Positions 10,097-20,832 of a DNA stretch of 64,000 nucleotides are shown here, piece by piece; the stretch's first letter is position 1, and each line of letters starts with the position of its first letter. The notes under the pieces were generated by a model. That model saw only the letters and a program-made list of their open reading frames with translations. It was not told where the DNA came from and searched no databases. The stretch is from contig NZ_JAJNFB010000001.1 of NCBI RefSeq assembly GCF_021043605.1, positions 82,628 to 146,627 of the forward strand, given 5' to 3'. The translations under genes were made by a program, and so were the position numbers. This DNA comes from Borreliella americana (GTDB taxonomy: Bacteria; Spirochaetota; Spirochaetia; Borreliales; Borreliaceae).

Positions 10097-11717
10097 AAGA
10101 ATTTTAAGGACAGTTTATTTGTCTTTATTTTTAATAGGTCTTTTTATGCTTATTAATGATATTTTTTCTTCAAACATTTTAAGTTCTAAGTCTTCTGACA
10201 TGGAAGTGCAGTTTGATTTAAACAAAAGTTTTGATGATAATGAGATGTTGTCAAGTAAAAGCAATAGCTTTAATTTGATTAATAAGTCTCAAAATATTGT
10301 TGTAGAAACAGGGATATATGTTGTTACTTTTTCTACATTTAGAGGAAATTTGGTTTCATTAAAGCTTAAAAATCATTTAAATTTGGAAAAAAATCCTACA
10401 GATTTGATTAATATTGATTACAAAAATGAAACTTTTTTTGATGTTAGTTTTGACTATTTAGTAGAGGATTTGTTTTTATATAAAAAGATAGATGATTTTA
10501 ATCATGAATTTAAAGCTTATTTTAAAAATAATGGTAAAACTTATGAATATGTAAAGAAATATACATTTTCGAAAAAAAATGAGTACTTGATTAAATTTAA
10601 AGTTACTGTAAATGGTATTGAGGATTATAACTTATTTGACGTTGATTCTTATAAAATTATTTTTAGCTCTGAAATTGAAAGGCTGAGCGATAAAGCAAAG
10701 CTACAATATAATAATTATTTGTCTCAAATAATTTATTATGATAATAAGCTTAAATATGGTAAAGATGGTCTAAGGATTAGCAATCCTAGATGGATTGGTT
10801 CTAGTACTAAGTATTTTGGAGTGTTAGTTTTTAAAGAAAATATGGAAGTTGAATTTAAGAAGGAAAGAGGAATTCTTAAATCGTTTATTATTAATAATGT
10901 TAGAAATAAAAAAAATATTAACGACGAGGTTTTTATTTACGCTGGGCCTAGGGATAATAGGTATCTAGACGTTTTTGACAAGAGCAGTGACAATACCTTT
11001 GGTTTATCTGATATTTCTTTTGGAATGTCAGTGGAAAAGAGTTTGTGGTATTTGATCCAAGTTCCCATGCAAATGGTAATGCAAGTTTTTTATGATGTTA
11101 TACCTAATTGGGGACTTTCAATTATTTTTTTGACAATTGTTGTTAGGATACTTATATTTCCTTTGACATTTAAGGGATTTAGAGCCACTGCAGAGCTTTC
11201 CAAGCTTCAACCTAAGATGAAGGAGCTTCAAGTAAAGTTTAAGCATAATCCTAAAAAGTTGAATGAAGAGATGGGAAGGCTTTATAAGGAAGAAGGAGTT
11301 AATCCTCTTGGGGGGTGTTTTCCTGTGATTTTACAGCTTCCTATATTTTTTGCTCTTTATTCACTTGTAAATAATTTATTTTTATTAAGAGGAGCTAGTT
11401 TTATCCCAGGATGGATTGATGATTTATCTATCGGTGACAGTGTATATCATTTTGGATATAAGCTTTATTTTGTTTCTTGGACCGATATTAGAATTTTGCC
11501 TTTTATTATGATGTTTACTCAATTGGGATCTACAATTGTTAGTTCTAATATGGATTTAAAAAATCTTGGAGCGCAGCAGAAGTTTTTATATTTTGGAATG
11601 CCTATTATGTTTTTTTTCATACTTTACAATATGCCATCAGGGCTTTTAATATATTGGATTACAACAAATATTTTTACTATTTTGCAACAATACTATATAA
11701 AGATGCATTTGTCTTAA
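10083..11717 (+). CDS. yidC: membrane protein insertase YidC/OxaA
   Basis: 544-aa insertase that places proteins in the inner membrane, alone or with SecYEG. It starts at GTG 10083. An N-terminal membrane anchor (residues about 10-28) is followed by a large periplasmic domain to about residue 320, as in Gram-negative YidC. The conserved Oxa1 core follows, with [20 protein letters not shown] (hydrophilic-groove Arg), [20 protein letters not shown] and [17 protein letters not shown]. It lies between rnpA and jag, the conserved order. Confidence 0.97.
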   Translation: MNQSRRILRTVYLSLFLIGLFMLINDIFSSNILSSKSSDMEVQFDLNKSFDDNEMLSSKSNSFNLINKSQNIVVETGIYVVTFSTFRGNLVSLKLKNHLNLEKNPTDLINIDYKNETFFDVSFDYLVEDLFLYKKIDDFNHEFKAYFKNNGKTYEYVKKYTFSKKNEYLIKFKVTVNGIEDYNLFDVDSYKIIFSSEIERLSDKAKLQYNNYLSQIIYYDNKLKYGKDGLRISNPRWIGSSTKYFGVLVFKENMEVEFKKERGILKSFIINNVRNKKNINDEVFIYAGPRDNRYLDVFDKSSDNTFGLSDISFGMSVEKSLWYLIQVPMQMVMQVFYDVIPNWGLSIIFLTIVVRILIFPLTFKGFRATAELSKLQPKMKELQVKFKHNPKKLNEEMGRLYKEEGVNPLGGCFPVILQLPIFFALYSLVNNLFLLRGASFIPGWIDDLSIGDSVYHFGYKLYFVSWTDIRILPFIMMFTQLGSTIVSSNMDLKNLGAQQKFLYFGMPIMFFFILYNMPSGLLIYWITTNIFTILQQYYIKMHLS

Positions 11718-11730
11718 AGGGGGAATAATT

Positions 11731-12459
11731 ATGAGCTATGAATTTTACGGAAAAACCGAACAAGAAGCAATAAAGAAAGCAATGAGAGATCTAGAATTAA
11801 AAGAAGGTGAGTTTGATGTAGAAATTTTAGATAAAGAAAGGGTTGGATTTTTATTTAAGAAAGAAATGATTAAAATAAGAGTTTCTCCTCATGTAAAGGA
11901 GGTTAAAAAAGGCGGTTTTGAAATTAAAATTGGTGATGAAATTTGTGATAAAATTTTGGAATTTGTAAAAAAAATGCTAATTAAAATGGGATATTCTGTA
12001 CATTTGACAATAGAGCCCAAAGAGGGTGGATATGTTAAGGTTTCTATTGAAACAGATAGTCCAAATATTTTGATTGGACGAGAGGGTAAAAATTTAGATT
12101 CTTTGCAGCTTTTAACAAATGTTTATGCCTCTAAGCTTATTGGTGAAAATGGTGCTTCTAATAGGGTTATATTGGATATTGGAGACTATAGAGAACGATT
12201 TAAATCTAGGTTTATTAATTTGGCAATAAATTCTTTTCATAAGGTCAAAAGAACCAGGCGCTCTATTTTGTTGCCATCAATGAATCCTTTTGAAAGGAGG
12301 ATTGTTCATACAACTTTAAATCGTTATAGTGACATAAAAACTGAAAGTGAGGGAGATGGAAATATGAAAAGAATAAGAGTTTCTTATGTTAGAAATAATA
12401 AGTGTAGTATCAACAATTCTCGCAGTTATCAGAGAAGAGATATTGGTTTTAAAAAATAG
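11731..12459 (+). CDS. jag: Jag / KhpB-type RNA-binding protein (Jag_N, KH, R3H)
   Basis: 242-aa protein with an N-terminal Jag_N domain (YEFYGKTEQEAIKKAM), a KH-type domain containing LIGREGKNLDSLQLLTN and a C-terminal R3H domain (MNPFERRIVHTTL). The R3H signature RxxxH is seen as RRIVH. Family members bind RNA, and in Firmicutes KhpB affects cell elongation and small-RNA networks. It is 13 nt after yidC, with GGGGG as ribosome site, in the standard yidC-jag pairing. Confidence 0.93.
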   Translation: MSYEFYGKTEQEAIKKAMRDLELKEGEFDVEILDKERVGFLFKKEMIKIRVSPHVKEVKKGGFEIKIGDEICDKILEFVKKMLIKMGYSVHLTIEPKEGGYVKVSIETDSPNILIGREGKNLDSLQLLTNVYASKLIGENGASNRVILDIGDYRERFKSRFINLAINSFHKVKRTRRSILLPSMNPFERRIVHTTLNRYSDIKTESEGDGNMKRIRVSYVRNNKCSINNSRSYQRRDIGFKK

Positions 12460-12505
12460 ATTAATGGTGTTACTTTGTATTGAATTTTAAAAGAGGAATA
12501 ATAGT

Positions 12506-13576
12506 ATGAAGATTTTTTTAACCGGAATTGCGGGGTTTATTGGATTTCATGTAGCTAAAAAGCTTGTAGAAGAAGGGCATGAAGTTTTGGGTATAGACGT
12601 ATTAAATGATTATTATGATCCCAAATTTAAGCATGAAAGGTTAGAAGCTTTAGGGTTTTGCTCTAAGGATGTCAAAACTCCTAATAAGATTATTAAGAGT
12701 GGAAAATATAATAATTTATCTTTCGCTTATATTGATATCCTAAATAAGGACAAGCTACTAGAACTTTTTAAAGATCATAAGTTTACACATGTTTGCCATT
12801 TGGCCGCTCAAGCGGGCATTAGAGATAGTCTTGAAAATCCTGATAGCTATGTTTCAATAAATATTGTTGGGTTTTTTAATGTTTTGGATGTATGTAGAGT
12901 TTATAAAGAAAATATTGAGCATTTTGTTTATGCTTCAACGTCATCGGTTTATGGCATAAATGAAAATATGCCGTCTAGTGAAGATTCTATTACTGATCAC
13001 CCTTTAAATTTATATGCAGCTAGTAAAAAATCTAATGAGATGATGGCTCATGCTTATAGCGCATCTTTTAATATTCCCACAACAGGGCTTAGATTTTTTA
13101 CAGTTTATGGGACTTATGGAAGACCCGATATGGCTTTATATTTATTTTCAGATGGAATTAAAAATGGCAAATCCATTAATATTTTTAACAATGGTAATAT
13201 GGCTAGAGATTTTACATATGTGAGTGACATTGCGGACGGTGTTTATAAAGTTTTAAAAAATCCGGCTAAGAGTGATTGTCGCTTTGACGTTAAAAATCCA
13301 AATTCGTCAACCTCTTCTTTTCCTTACAGAATATACAATATAGGAACCGGACACGCAACTAAACTACTAGATTTTATTAGCGAGCTTGAATCAAATTTTG
13401 ATAAAAAGGCCTTAAAAAATTATATGCCTATGCAAAAAGCAGATGTTGTAGAAAGTTGTTGTGATATTTTGAAGCTTAAAAATGACGTTGGATATGAAGC
13501 TAAAATTTCTATTAAAGAAGGAATAAAAGAATTTTCACAGTGGTATAAAATGTTAGAGTCTACCAAGAATGTTTGA
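12506..13576 (+). CDS. NAD-dependent nucleotide-sugar epimerase (UDP-glucuronate 4-epimerase-like)
   Basis: 356-aa extended short-chain dehydrogenase. The N-terminal Rossmann motif TGIAGFIGFHVA binds NAD, the DVLNDYYDPKFKHERL segment is typical of UDP-glucuronate 4-epimerases, and YAASKKSNE gives the catalytic Tyr-x3-Lys. AAQAGIRDSLENP and GLRFFTVYGTYGRPDMA are family signatures. Exact substrate cannot be fixed from sequence; Borrelia makes galactose-containing glycolipids, so a role in UDP-sugar supply is plausible. It stands in its own unit between jag and fba. Confidence 0.9.
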   Translation: MKIFLTGIAGFIGFHVAKKLVEEGHEVLGIDVLNDYYDPKFKHERLEALGFCSKDVKTPNKIIKSGKYNNLSFAYIDILNKDKLLELFKDHKFTHVCHLAAQAGIRDSLENPDSYVSINIVGFFNVLDVCRVYKENIEHFVYASTSSVYGINENMPSSEDSITDHPLNLYAASKKSNEMMAHAYSASFNIPTTGLRFFTVYGTYGRPDMALYLFSDGIKNGKSINIFNNGNMARDFTYVSDIADGVYKVLKNPAKSDCRFDVKNPNSSTSSFPYRIYNIGTGHATKLLDFISELESNFDKKALKNYMPMQKADVVESCCDILKLKNDVGYEAKISIKEGIKEFSQWYKMLESTKNV

Positions 13577-13740
13577 TTTTAAACTTTTTATGCAAAATAA
13601 TAGATTTTTAATAAATTTTATGTTTATTTTGGGGTTTAATATTTATTTATTGATTTAAATTCAATTCAACTTCTTAGGTGTATAATTTATTATAGGCATT
13701 TGATAAAAAAGAAAAAATAAAATGGAAAGGAGTGATATAA

Positions 13741-14820
13741 ATGGGTGTTTTAGATAAGATTAAGCCGGGTGTAGTTTACGGAAAGGAGCTACATTTTTTA
13801 TATGAAATATGTAAAAAGGAAGGATTTGCTATACCTTCTATTAATTGTATAGGAACAAATTCTATTAATGCAGTTTTGGAGGCAGCAAAAGAAATTAATT
13901 CTCCTATTATGATACAATTTTCTAATAGTGGTTCTGCTTTTATTTCTGGAAAAGGATTAAAGATGGAAAAACCACAAGAAGTTTCAATAGTTGGAGCTAT
14001 TTCTGGTGCTATGCATGTTCATTTAATGGCAGAGCATTATGGTGTTCCTGTTGTTCTTCATACTGATCACTGTGCTAAAAATTTACTTCCTTGGGTTGAG
14101 GGGCTTTTAGAGTGTGGAGAGAAATACTATAGTCAGCACAAAAAACCACTATTTTCTTCACATATGTTAGATTTATCAGAAGAACCTATTAAAGAAAATA
14201 TTGAAATTTCTAAAAAATTCTTAAAAAGAATGGCAAACATTGAAATGTTTTTAGAAATAGAGCTTGGAATTACGGGTGGAGAAGAGGATGGAGTTGATAA
14301 TTCAGATAGAGCTTTGCATGAACTATTTTCTACTCCTGAGGATATTTATTATGGATATTCAGAACTTTTAAAAGTTAGCCCAAATTTTCAGATCGCAGCA
14401 GCTTTTGGAAATGTTCATGGAGTATATAAACCGGGTAATGTTAAGCTTACTCCAAAAGTTTTAAAAGATGGTCAAGATTATGTAATATCAAAAACAGGAG
14501 TAAATGTTGCTAAGCCAGTTTCTTATGTTTTTCATGGAGGATCTGGATCTACAATTGATGAGATTAATGAGGCACTTTCTTATGGCGTTGTAAAGATGAA
14601 TATTGATACAGATACGCAGTGGGCTGCTTGGGAGGGTGTTCTAAATTATTACAAAAAAAATGAAAATCGTTTACAAGGGCAATTAGGAGATGGCAAGAAT
14701 ATTGATATTCCAAATAAGAAATTTTACGATCCAAGAGTTTGGTTAAGAGAAGCTGAGGTTTCTATGAAAGACCGTGTGAAGATTGCATGCAAAAATCTTA
14801 ATAATATTAATAGGAATTAA
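13741..14820 (+). CDS. fba: class II fructose-bisphosphate aldolase
   Basis: Zinc-dependent glycolytic aldolase, 359 aa. The first metal motif HTDHCAKNLLPW, the GGEEDG loop, AFGNVHGVYKPG and VFHGGSGST mark class IIA. It cleaves fructose 1,6-bisphosphate, central to Borrelia energy metabolism, which depends on glycolysis. GGAAAGGAG lies upstream and TATAAT at 13681-13686 is a probable -10 without a good -35. The gene is monocistronic with a terminator at 14847-14872. Confidence 0.97.
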   Translation: MGVLDKIKPGVVYGKELHFLYEICKKEGFAIPSINCIGTNSINAVLEAAKEINSPIMIQFSNSGSAFISGKGLKMEKPQEVSIVGAISGAMHVHLMAEHYGVPVVLHTDHCAKNLLPWVEGLLECGEKYYSQHKKPLFSSHMLDLSEEPIKENIEISKKFLKRMANIEMFLEIELGITGGEEDGVDNSDRALHELFSTPEDIYYGYSELLKVSPNFQIAAAFGNVHGVYKPGNVKLTPKVLKDGQDYVISKTGVNVAKPVSYVFHGGSGSTIDEINEALSYGVVKMNIDTDTQWAAWEGVLNYYKKNENRLQGQLGDGKNIDIPNKKFYDPRVWLREAEVSMKDRVKIACKNLNNINRN

Positions 14821-14846
14821 ATAAAAATTCACTAATTTTTATTTGC

Positions 14847-14872
14847 AAGCTGCTTTTTGAGCGGCTTTTTTA
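14847..14872 (+). terminator. Rho-independent terminator of fba
   Basis: 7-bp stem AAGCTGC / GCGGCTT with one G-U pair and a 7-nt loop, ending in a run of six Ts, 27 nt after the fba stop. Confidence 0.85.
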
Positions 14873-14983
14873 TTATTCTAATAATATTTTAGATATTTAA
14901 TTATAATAATTATTGATTGATATATTTTTTACTATTTATTAGGTATGTTTTTTGTTATTTTTTGTTTGTTTTTCAAAATTTGA

Positions 14984-15020
14984 ATTATATAATAATTTTT
15001 TTTAAAAATTATTATATAAT
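14984..15020. repeat. 17-bp perfect AT-only inverted repeat between fba and aspS
   Basis: Arms 14984-15000 and 15004-15020 with a 3-nt loop. It sits in the 310-bp convergent gap between fba and the aspS operon, about 110 nt past the aspS stop. It may terminate the leftward aspS operon; no classic T tract follows on that strand. Nothing else was seen in this gap beyond the fba terminator. Confidence 0.5.
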
Positions 15021-15130
15021 GCTGTGTTTATGAAATTGTTTTGATTGAAGAAGTAAGTAATTAATAAGATTGTTTTTAAATTTTAAAAAAGCATTTTGTT
15101 TTGGATTGACTTTATGTGTTTTTATATAAA

Positions 15131-16891
15131 TTAAGTGTCATCAGCAACAATATTGATTCCCAGTTCTTCAAGTTGTTCATTTGAGATTTTAGAGGGAGAA
15201 TGATCAAGAGGGCTTGCTGCAAAAGAATTTTTAGGAAATAGTATTACATCTTTTATTGAAGTTGATTTTGTCATCAGCATTATCAACCTATCAATGCCAA
15301 TAGCAATACCGCCATGATTAGGAGCCCCATATTCTAATGCTTTTAGAAAAAATCCAAATCTATCTTCTGATTTTTCTTTTTTAAATCCTATCATGTTGAA
15401 AATTTTTTGCTGAAGCTCTTTATTGTGTATTCTAATTGAACCTGAGCCAAGTTCTACACCATTTAAAACAAGATCGTAAATTTCACCTATAACTTTTTTG
15501 GGATTTTTTTCTAAATTGTCAATATATTGTTTTTTGGGAAGCGAGAACATGTGATGAGCTGGTGCATAGGTTTTTGTATTTTCGTCATATTCAAATAGTG
15601 GAAAATCGTAGATCCATAGAAATTCAAATTTATTTTCATCTATTAGCCCAAGATCATTTGCAATTTTTATTCTAATTTGACCCATTGCTTTACATGCAGT
15701 TTCCCAATTATTATTGGCTGTAAAGAAAATTATGTCATTATTTTTTAAAGAATGGGTTTTTATTAATTGTTGTTCTTCTGTTTTTAGAAATTTTGCAATT
15801 CCTCCAGAAAATTTATTGTTTTCAATTTTTGTAAAATAAAGCCCTTGCACCTTGTAAAGCTTTGCAATTTCTTCTAAATTATTTATTTTTGTTCTTGAAA
15901 ACTTATCAGCCCTATCTTTTACTATTAAAATTTTAATTGCCCCTTTGTTTTTTAGAGTATCTTTGAATATATTGAATTCTAAATTTTTTAGATTGCGACT
16001 TATATCTTGTAATTCAAGTTCAAATCTAGTATCTGGTTTATCGCTTCCATATTTATTCATTGCCGTTTTGTATGTTATTTTTTTGAATTTTTTAGGTAAG
16101 TTGATATTAAGGCAATTTTTAAATATTAAAAAAAGCATATTTTCTATTAATTTAAAAATATTTTCTTTTTTGACAAAGCTCATTTCAATATCAAGCTGAG
16201 TGAATTCTGGTTGCCTATCTCCTCTTGAATCTTCGTCTCTATAGCAACGGGCTATCTGAAAGTATTTGTCAAATCCCGCTATCATTATGAGTTGTTTGTA
16301 AAGTTGTGGAGATTGAGGTAATGCATAAAAAGATCCTTTGTGAATCCTTGATGGGATTACAAAATCTCTTGCGCCCTCTGGTGTTGATTTGACAAAAGTT
16401 GGAGTTTCTAGTTCTAAAAATTTTCTTTTTACTAAAAAATTTCTAATAAGGTGGGTAGCCTGACATCGTAAAATGATTTTATTTTTCAATGAATCTCTTC
16501 TTAAATCTAAGTATCTATATTCAAGTTTTGAGTTTTCACTTGCATTGTTGTCATCTTCTATTATAAACGGCAATTCATTACACTTTGAAATAATTTCAAT
16601 GTTTTTTGCCAATATTTCAAAATGTCCTGTTTTCATATTTGCATTTATCATGTTAGGAGGTCTTTTGATCAACAATCCTTGAATTTTAATGCAATATTCA
16701 AGTTTTATTTTTTCTGCTATCTTTAAAAGGTATTCTTCATTTACCAGAACTTGAGCTTTTTCATATCTGTCTCTTATATTTATAAAGATAAATTTTCCGT
16801 GGTGTCTAATTTTTTTTACCCAAGCATTTATTTCAACTTTTTTGTTTATCAATTTTTCATTCAATTCATTACATTTGATAACTTTAAACAT
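15131..16891 (-). CDS. aspS: aspartyl-tRNA synthetase
   Basis: Class II synthetase of 586 aa. It has an N-terminal OB anticodon-binding domain, motif 2 in [24 protein letters not shown], the bacterial GAD insert in the middle and motif 3 [13 protein letters not shown]. It follows the antiporter-EIIA gene by 3 nt and is the last gene of the minus-strand rpoN operon, transcribed against the rightward fork. Whether it charges tRNA-Asn as well cannot be decided here. Confidence 0.97.
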   Translation of the reverse strand: MFKVIKCNELNEKLINKKVEINAWVKKIRHHGKFIFINIRDRYEKAQVLVNEEYLLKIAEKIKLEYCIKIQGLLIKRPPNMINANMKTGHFEILAKNIEIISKCNELPFIIEDDNNASENSKLEYRYLDLRRDSLKNKIILRCQATHLIRNFLVKRKFLELETPTFVKSTPEGARDFVIPSRIHKGSFYALPQSPQLYKQLIMIAGFDKYFQIARCYRDEDSRGDRQPEFTQLDIEMSFVKKENIFKLIENMLFLIFKNCLNINLPKKFKKITYKTAMNKYGSDKPDTRFELELQDISRNLKNLEFNIFKDTLKNKGAIKILIVKDRADKFSRTKINNLEEIAKLYKVQGLYFTKIENNKFSGGIAKFLKTEEQQLIKTHSLKNNDIIFFTANNNWETACKAMGQIRIKIANDLGLIDENKFEFLWIYDFPLFEYDENTKTYAPAHHMFSLPKKQYIDNLEKNPKKVIGEIYDLVLNGVELGSGSIRIHNKELQQKIFNMIGFKKEKSEDRFGFFLKALEYGAPNHGGIAIGIDRLIMLMTKSTSIKDVILFPKNSFAASPLDHSPSKISNEQLEELGINIVADDT

Positions 16892-16894
16892 AAT

Positions 16895-19000
16895 TCAACT
16901 CACTATTATATTATAAATTTCTTTATCTGTTTTTGCATTTAAAATTTCTTTTTTATACAGATCAACTTTGCCCACAACAGATGCTAAAATTCTAGGGTAA
17001 CTAACGTAATCTTTTGCCGGACACAGTATTAATATAAAAACATGACTTAAATTTTTGTCAAGAGCATTAAAGTCAATTCCTTCATGGCTTATTCCTATTG
17101 CAATATGTATTTTTGATATTAAATTTGTTTTTAAATGAGGAATGGCAAAGCCTTCTTTTAGTGCAGTAGTAATTAACTTTTCTCTTTCCATTAAATCTTG
17201 GAATATTCTTTCTTTGTCGATTTCAATGTTTATTACGCTTAGAAGCTCTCTTATTACATCCGCCTTATTGCTTGATTTTAATTCTAGAATAATATTTTCC
17301 TTTTTTATTCTTTTATTTAGATTGATATTTCTAAGGATTTTATCGCAATTTATTGAGTAATCTAGTTTTTTTGCCCTTAAAGAGACTGTTTCAACTTCTT
17401 TGGTTATTTTTTCTAGGTTTAAGATTGTTTCTCTAAAAAGATCTTGTATTATAATTAAATGATTATTTGGGCATTCGAATGTGATTTTACTACCTTCTCG
17501 TTTTATTGAGAAGGATATATTGTTTTTTCTTGCATTAATATATTGTGAAGAATCATTTTTAATTTGTTGCGTAAAAAATCCTTCTTTTCTTAATTCATTT
17601 TTAAAGTCCCATATAAGAATTTTGGCTAAATTGTCATATTCGAATGATACGCATATGTGTGTATTTTGATCTATTGGTAGTTCTTTTTTAAGTCCACTTT
17701 TATTTATTTTAAATAAAAAGTTTATTATGGGTGTTGCAACGATTGTTGGCAGAAATACCATTATTATTATGATTCCAAATATTTTTTGGCTAATAAATCC
17801 CGAAGATAGTGCTACATTGGCCATAATAAGTGAAACTTCTCCTCTTGGAACCATTCCAGTTGCAATTTTTAAGGCTCCAAGTTTATTAAATCCTAAAAAG
17901 AGTGCTGGGATAAAGCAAAATATACTTTTAGTAATTATTGCTATTGCGCTAATTACTAATCCCAAAATAAGAACTTCTTTTGAGAGTATTTCATTAATAT
18001 CTGACATAAGTCCGATTGATGTAAAAAAGATCGGGATAAAAAATCTTTCAAAGATTGTTAGTTTATCTTGAATTACGTATACGATGTCTGTTTTTGACAT
18101 AGCAAGTCCAAATACATAGGCCCCAACAACAAAAGACATTCCTAAATTTTGAAAAATGCTTGCAATAGTAAGGGCTAGAGAGAGTGTTATTACGGTTGCT
18201 AAGGTGACACTGTTTAATTTTTTCAACAGCTTTGAGAGTGTTTCTGATATATATATTAAAGAGAAAGTTAAGCATAGCCAAATTACTATGTTTTGAATGA
18301 TGGTTTTTATCGAGCTTGCTATATTAAGATCTGATATGGATCTTGATATAGTTATTACACTTGTAAGCATAAGCATTGAAAGTACATCATCAATAATTGA
18401 AGTTGAGATTATTGTCACTCCTTCTGAGGTGCTCATTTTTTTCTTTGCCGAGAGTATGCTTGCTGCGATTCCCGCTGATGTTGGTGTTCCAATGATTCCA
18501 ATAAAAAGTGATGTTGGACTTATTAGGGGAACGTTAAAAATTATGCTTGCCATTAGTGCAAAACTTGTGAAGGTTCCAACAACCTCTGTTATTCCAATAA
18601 TTCCTCCTCGGGGCAAAAATTTGATAAACAATTTTAAGTCAGTTTCAAGTCCTGCTGTGAAAAGCAATATTATTGAAGCTATGGTAGAGATTGCAAATAT
18701 TTTTTCATTTATTAAATAATTTTCTCCAATTTGAGTTATCCCTAATGGGAATAACAAAGGTATTTGAATTTTTCCAAAGGCATTTGGACTTAGAATTATT
18801 CCTGCCGTTATTTGTCCTATTACTTTTGGAATTCCTATTTTAGCTACTAGATTGCCTATTGAAATAGATGAGATTACTATGATTGCTAGACTCATGACAA
18901 AAGCCGACATTTTCACTTCAATGTCGTATTTTGTTGAGTATGGAAATAGAAGATTAGGCAAGTGTAGTAGTATTGTTATGTAAAAAATTTTTTTGTTCAT
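16895..19000 (-). CDS. CPA2-type cation/proton antiporter fused to a PTS EIIA domain
   Basis: 701-aa membrane protein (B31 position BB0447). The N-terminal ~420 residues form a monovalent cation:proton antiporter with 11-13 hydrophobic segments (NLVAKIGIPKVIGQITAGII near the start, TAGLETDLKLF, GMVPRGEVSLIMANVAL). A soluble middle region follows. The last ~150 residues are a PTS EIIA type-2 domain, with the phosphorylatable His622 in EGFAIPHLKT. The fusion implies that ion transport responds to phosphorylation through HPr, whose gene overlaps this one by 4 nt. Na+ or K+ specificity is not evident. In proteobacteria the free EIIA-Ntr (PtsN) regulates K+ transporters. Confidence 0.88.
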   Translation of the reverse strand: MNKKIFYITILLHLPNLLFPYSTKYDIEVKMSAFVMSLAIIVISSISIGNLVAKIGIPKVIGQITAGIILSPNAFGKIQIPLLFPLGITQIGENYLINEKIFAISTIASIILLFTAGLETDLKLFIKFLPRGGIIGITEVVGTFTSFALMASIIFNVPLISPTSLFIGIIGTPTSAGIAASILSAKKKMSTSEGVTIISTSIIDDVLSMLMLTSVITISRSISDLNIASSIKTIIQNIVIWLCLTFSLIYISETLSKLLKKLNSVTLATVITLSLALTIASIFQNLGMSFVVGAYVFGLAMSKTDIVYVIQDKLTIFERFFIPIFFTSIGLMSDINEILSKEVLILGLVISAIAIITKSIFCFIPALFLGFNKLGALKIATGMVPRGEVSLIMANVALSSGFISQKIFGIIIIMVFLPTIVATPIINFLFKINKSGLKKELPIDQNTHICVSFEYDNLAKILIWDFKNELRKEGFFTQQIKNDSSQYINARKNNISFSIKREGSKITFECPNNHLIIIQDLFRETILNLEKITKEVETVSLRAKKLDYSINCDKILRNINLNKRIKKENIILELKSSNKADVIRELLSVINIEIDKERIFQDLMEREKLITTALKEGFAIPHLKTNLISKIHIAIGISHEGIDFNALDKNLSHVFILILCPAKDYVSYPRILASVVGKVDLYKKEILNAKTDKEIYNIIVS

Positions 19001-19278
19001 TTTTCAAGCTCTTTTGAAAAATTGTATTTTAGCAAATTTAACAAATTTTTAATTGCCAATTTTTCTTTTTTCCCTACAACTGTTATTTTTATTTTTTCTT
19101 TGTAAATTATTCTTAATATAATAATTTCGATTGTAGACTTTGCATCAGCTTTTCTGCCATCTTTTATTGTTATTTTTATGTCGCACGAAGGGTGTTTATT
19201 TGCAAATTCGGCAATGCTGTTTGCCGATCTTGAATGTATTTCATCTTTATTTATTATCTCAAATTTTACTTCTTGCAT
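18997..19278 (-). CDS. ptsH: HPr-family phosphocarrier (NPr-like)
   Basis: 93-aa HPr. His15 in EIHSRSAN is the phosphorylation site, and Ser48 in ADAKSTIEI corresponds to regulatory Ser46. It transfers phosphate from enzyme I to EIIA domains. Its place directly between hpf and the antiporter-EIIA gene mirrors the rpoN-hpf-ptsN-npr order of proteobacteria, which suggests the nitrogen-PTS branch (NPr) rather than sugar uptake. The symbol ptsH is the one used for BB0448. Confidence 0.9.
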   Translation of the reverse strand: MQEVKFEIINKDEIHSRSANSIAEFANKHPSCDIKITIKDGRKADAKSTIEIIILRIIYKEKIKITVVGKKEKLAIKNLLNLLKYNFSKELEK

Positions 19279-19290
19279 TTTTTACTTATC

Positions 19291-19581
19291 TTATTTGTTT
19301 TTTTTCTCTTTCTCTTTAGTTGCTGTTTTGTAAAGTCTTGCTATTGCGCCATCAATAAGATTGAGAAGTATTTTGCCATCTTCTCTTATATGTATTATTT
19401 TCCCCCAATTAAAGTGAATATGTGCGTCCAATTCAAAAAGCTCATGTTCTTTTTTAATTGTAATTTTTAAATTATCAACATGTTTTTTGATATGAGTATC
19501 AAATTTTTCTAGCTTTTTAAGAATAAAATTTTTTTCATTCTCATTTAAGCTGTAATTAACCGTTTGAATTTTAGGTTCCAT
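19291..19581 (-). CDS. hpf: ribosome hibernation promoting factor, short form
   Basis: 96-aa HPF/RaiA (YfiA) protein with the beta-alpha-beta-beta-beta-alpha fold pattern (YSLNENEKNFILKKLEKF; HELFELDAHIHFNWG). It lacks the long-HPF dimerisation tail, so it is a short form. A hibernation factor of this family has been seen bound in the cryo-EM structure of the B. burgdorferi ribosome. It overlaps rpoN by 11 nt and precedes HPr. Confidence 0.9.
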   Translation of the reverse strand: MEPKIQTVNYSLNENEKNFILKKLEKFDTHIKKHVDNLKITIKKEHELFELDAHIHFNWGKIIHIREDGKILLNLIDGAIARLYKTATKEKEKKNK

Positions 19582-20830
19582 AATATGTTCTCCCTTTCTC
19601 AGATTTCAATTCATTTCTATACTTGTTCACTGTTCTTCTAGAAATAGAGATTCCTTTGGATTTCAGTATAGCAGAAATCGCTTTATCTGACATCTTTTTA
19701 TTTGCTTCTAACAACTTTTTGACTGTTATTTTAATGCTTAATTTTGAAAATTCATTTGTTTTTGCTCCACCAACAGAGCTAAAAAGCTCTTTGATTAATA
19801 TTGTACCCCATTCGCATTTTAAGTATTTATTTTTTATTGCTCTTGATATTGTTGATTTTGATACATTGATTTTTTCTGACAGAATGCTCAAGTTCATTGG
19901 TCTTAAGCTTTTAAAACCCCTTCTTAGAAATTCTTTTTGTAATGTATATATAGCTATTCCTATTTTTGCAAGTATTTCGTCCCTATATCGTAAGGATTCG
20001 ATTAACCACTTTGCTTTTTTTTGTTTTTGGGGATTTTCGCCTGTCCTTTTAAGTTCTTTTTTAAAGATGCTAACTTCTTTGATTTTAATTTTAAATTTGT
20101 TATTGTGATTTATTATTAATATATCTGGATCGACATAGAAATTGGTGTCGTCTGAGTCTTTAAATTCGAGCGTTGGGTTGGGGTTAAGTTTTTGTCTAAT
20201 AATTTCTAAAGCCGTGTTAAACTCTTTGTTTCTTATTTTGAGCTCTTCTTTTAACTTTTCTTGAGTTTTTTCAAGAAGCTCTGCTTTTTCAAGAATTTTA
20301 ATAATATTATTTTCTAATTTTTGATGCTTTGCTTGCAAAATTAACGATTCTATTATGTTGGGGACACAAATTCCAATTGGATCAAATTTTTGAATAAGTT
20401 CAATTATTTTTTTTACTTTTTCTTTTTCTTCCTTTTTAAAAAGATCATAAGGGTTTATTATATGAAAACCTTTGCTGTTTAGATTGTTTATGAGTATTTC
20501 GCCTATTTTAATTTCATCTTCATTTATTCTTTGAATTCTTAATTGTAGCAATAGGTGTTCTTTTAAAGAATTATTTGTTTGTGTTTTTTCAAGAGCTATG
20601 TCGTGTTGGTTTTTTATCACAGCATCTTCTTTGTAAAAAATTTTTTTAAACCTATATGTTTTTAATGTTTCAAAAAATATTTTATTTGAGTCTATTTCTA
20701 GGCATTCGTTATTTTCGCTTTCTTCTAGTATAAGTTTTGTTAATTCTTTTTGATTAAGGCCTAATATTTTTATTGTTTGTATTTGAATTGAATTTAAATT
20801 TTGGGATAATTTTAATTTTTGTTTAATCAT
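19571..20830 (-). CDS. rpoN: RNA polymerase sigma-54 factor
   Basis: 419-aa sigma-54. Region I is N-terminal (LKLSQNLNSIQIQTIKILGL), followed by the core-binding domain and the C-terminal RpoN box SRRTVNKYR at about residues 397-405 that reads the -24 element. In Borrelia RpoN with Rrp2 drives rpoS, and with it genes for transmission and mammalian infection. It is 2 nt downstream of a chromate-type transporter gene and overlaps hpf. Confidence 0.97.
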   Translation of the reverse strand: MIKQKLKLSQNLNSIQIQTIKILGLNQKELTKLILEESENNECLEIDSNKIFFETLKTYRFKKIFYKEDAVIKNQHDIALEKTQTNNSLKEHLLLQLRIQRINEDEIKIGEILINNLNSKGFHIINPYDLFKKEEKEKVKKIIELIQKFDPIGICVPNIIESLILQAKHQKLENNIIKILEKAELLEKTQEKLKEELKIRNKEFNTALEIIRQKLNPNPTLEFKDSDDTNFYVDPDILIINHNNKFKIKIKEVSIFKKELKRTGENPQKQKKAKWLIESLRYRDEILAKIGIAIYTLQKEFLRRGFKSLRPMNLSILSEKINVSKSTISRAIKNKYLKCEWGTILIKELFSSVGGAKTNEFSKLSIKITVKKLLEANKKMSDKAISAILKSKGISISRRTVNKYRNELKSEKGRTYYGT

Positions 20831-20832
20831 AT

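Noticed and set aside
18297..18719. 140-codon open frame on the plus strand inside the antiporter gene
   Set aside because: It is antisense to a well-supported membrane protein and its hydrophobic composition mirrors the real frame; no ribosome site or family.
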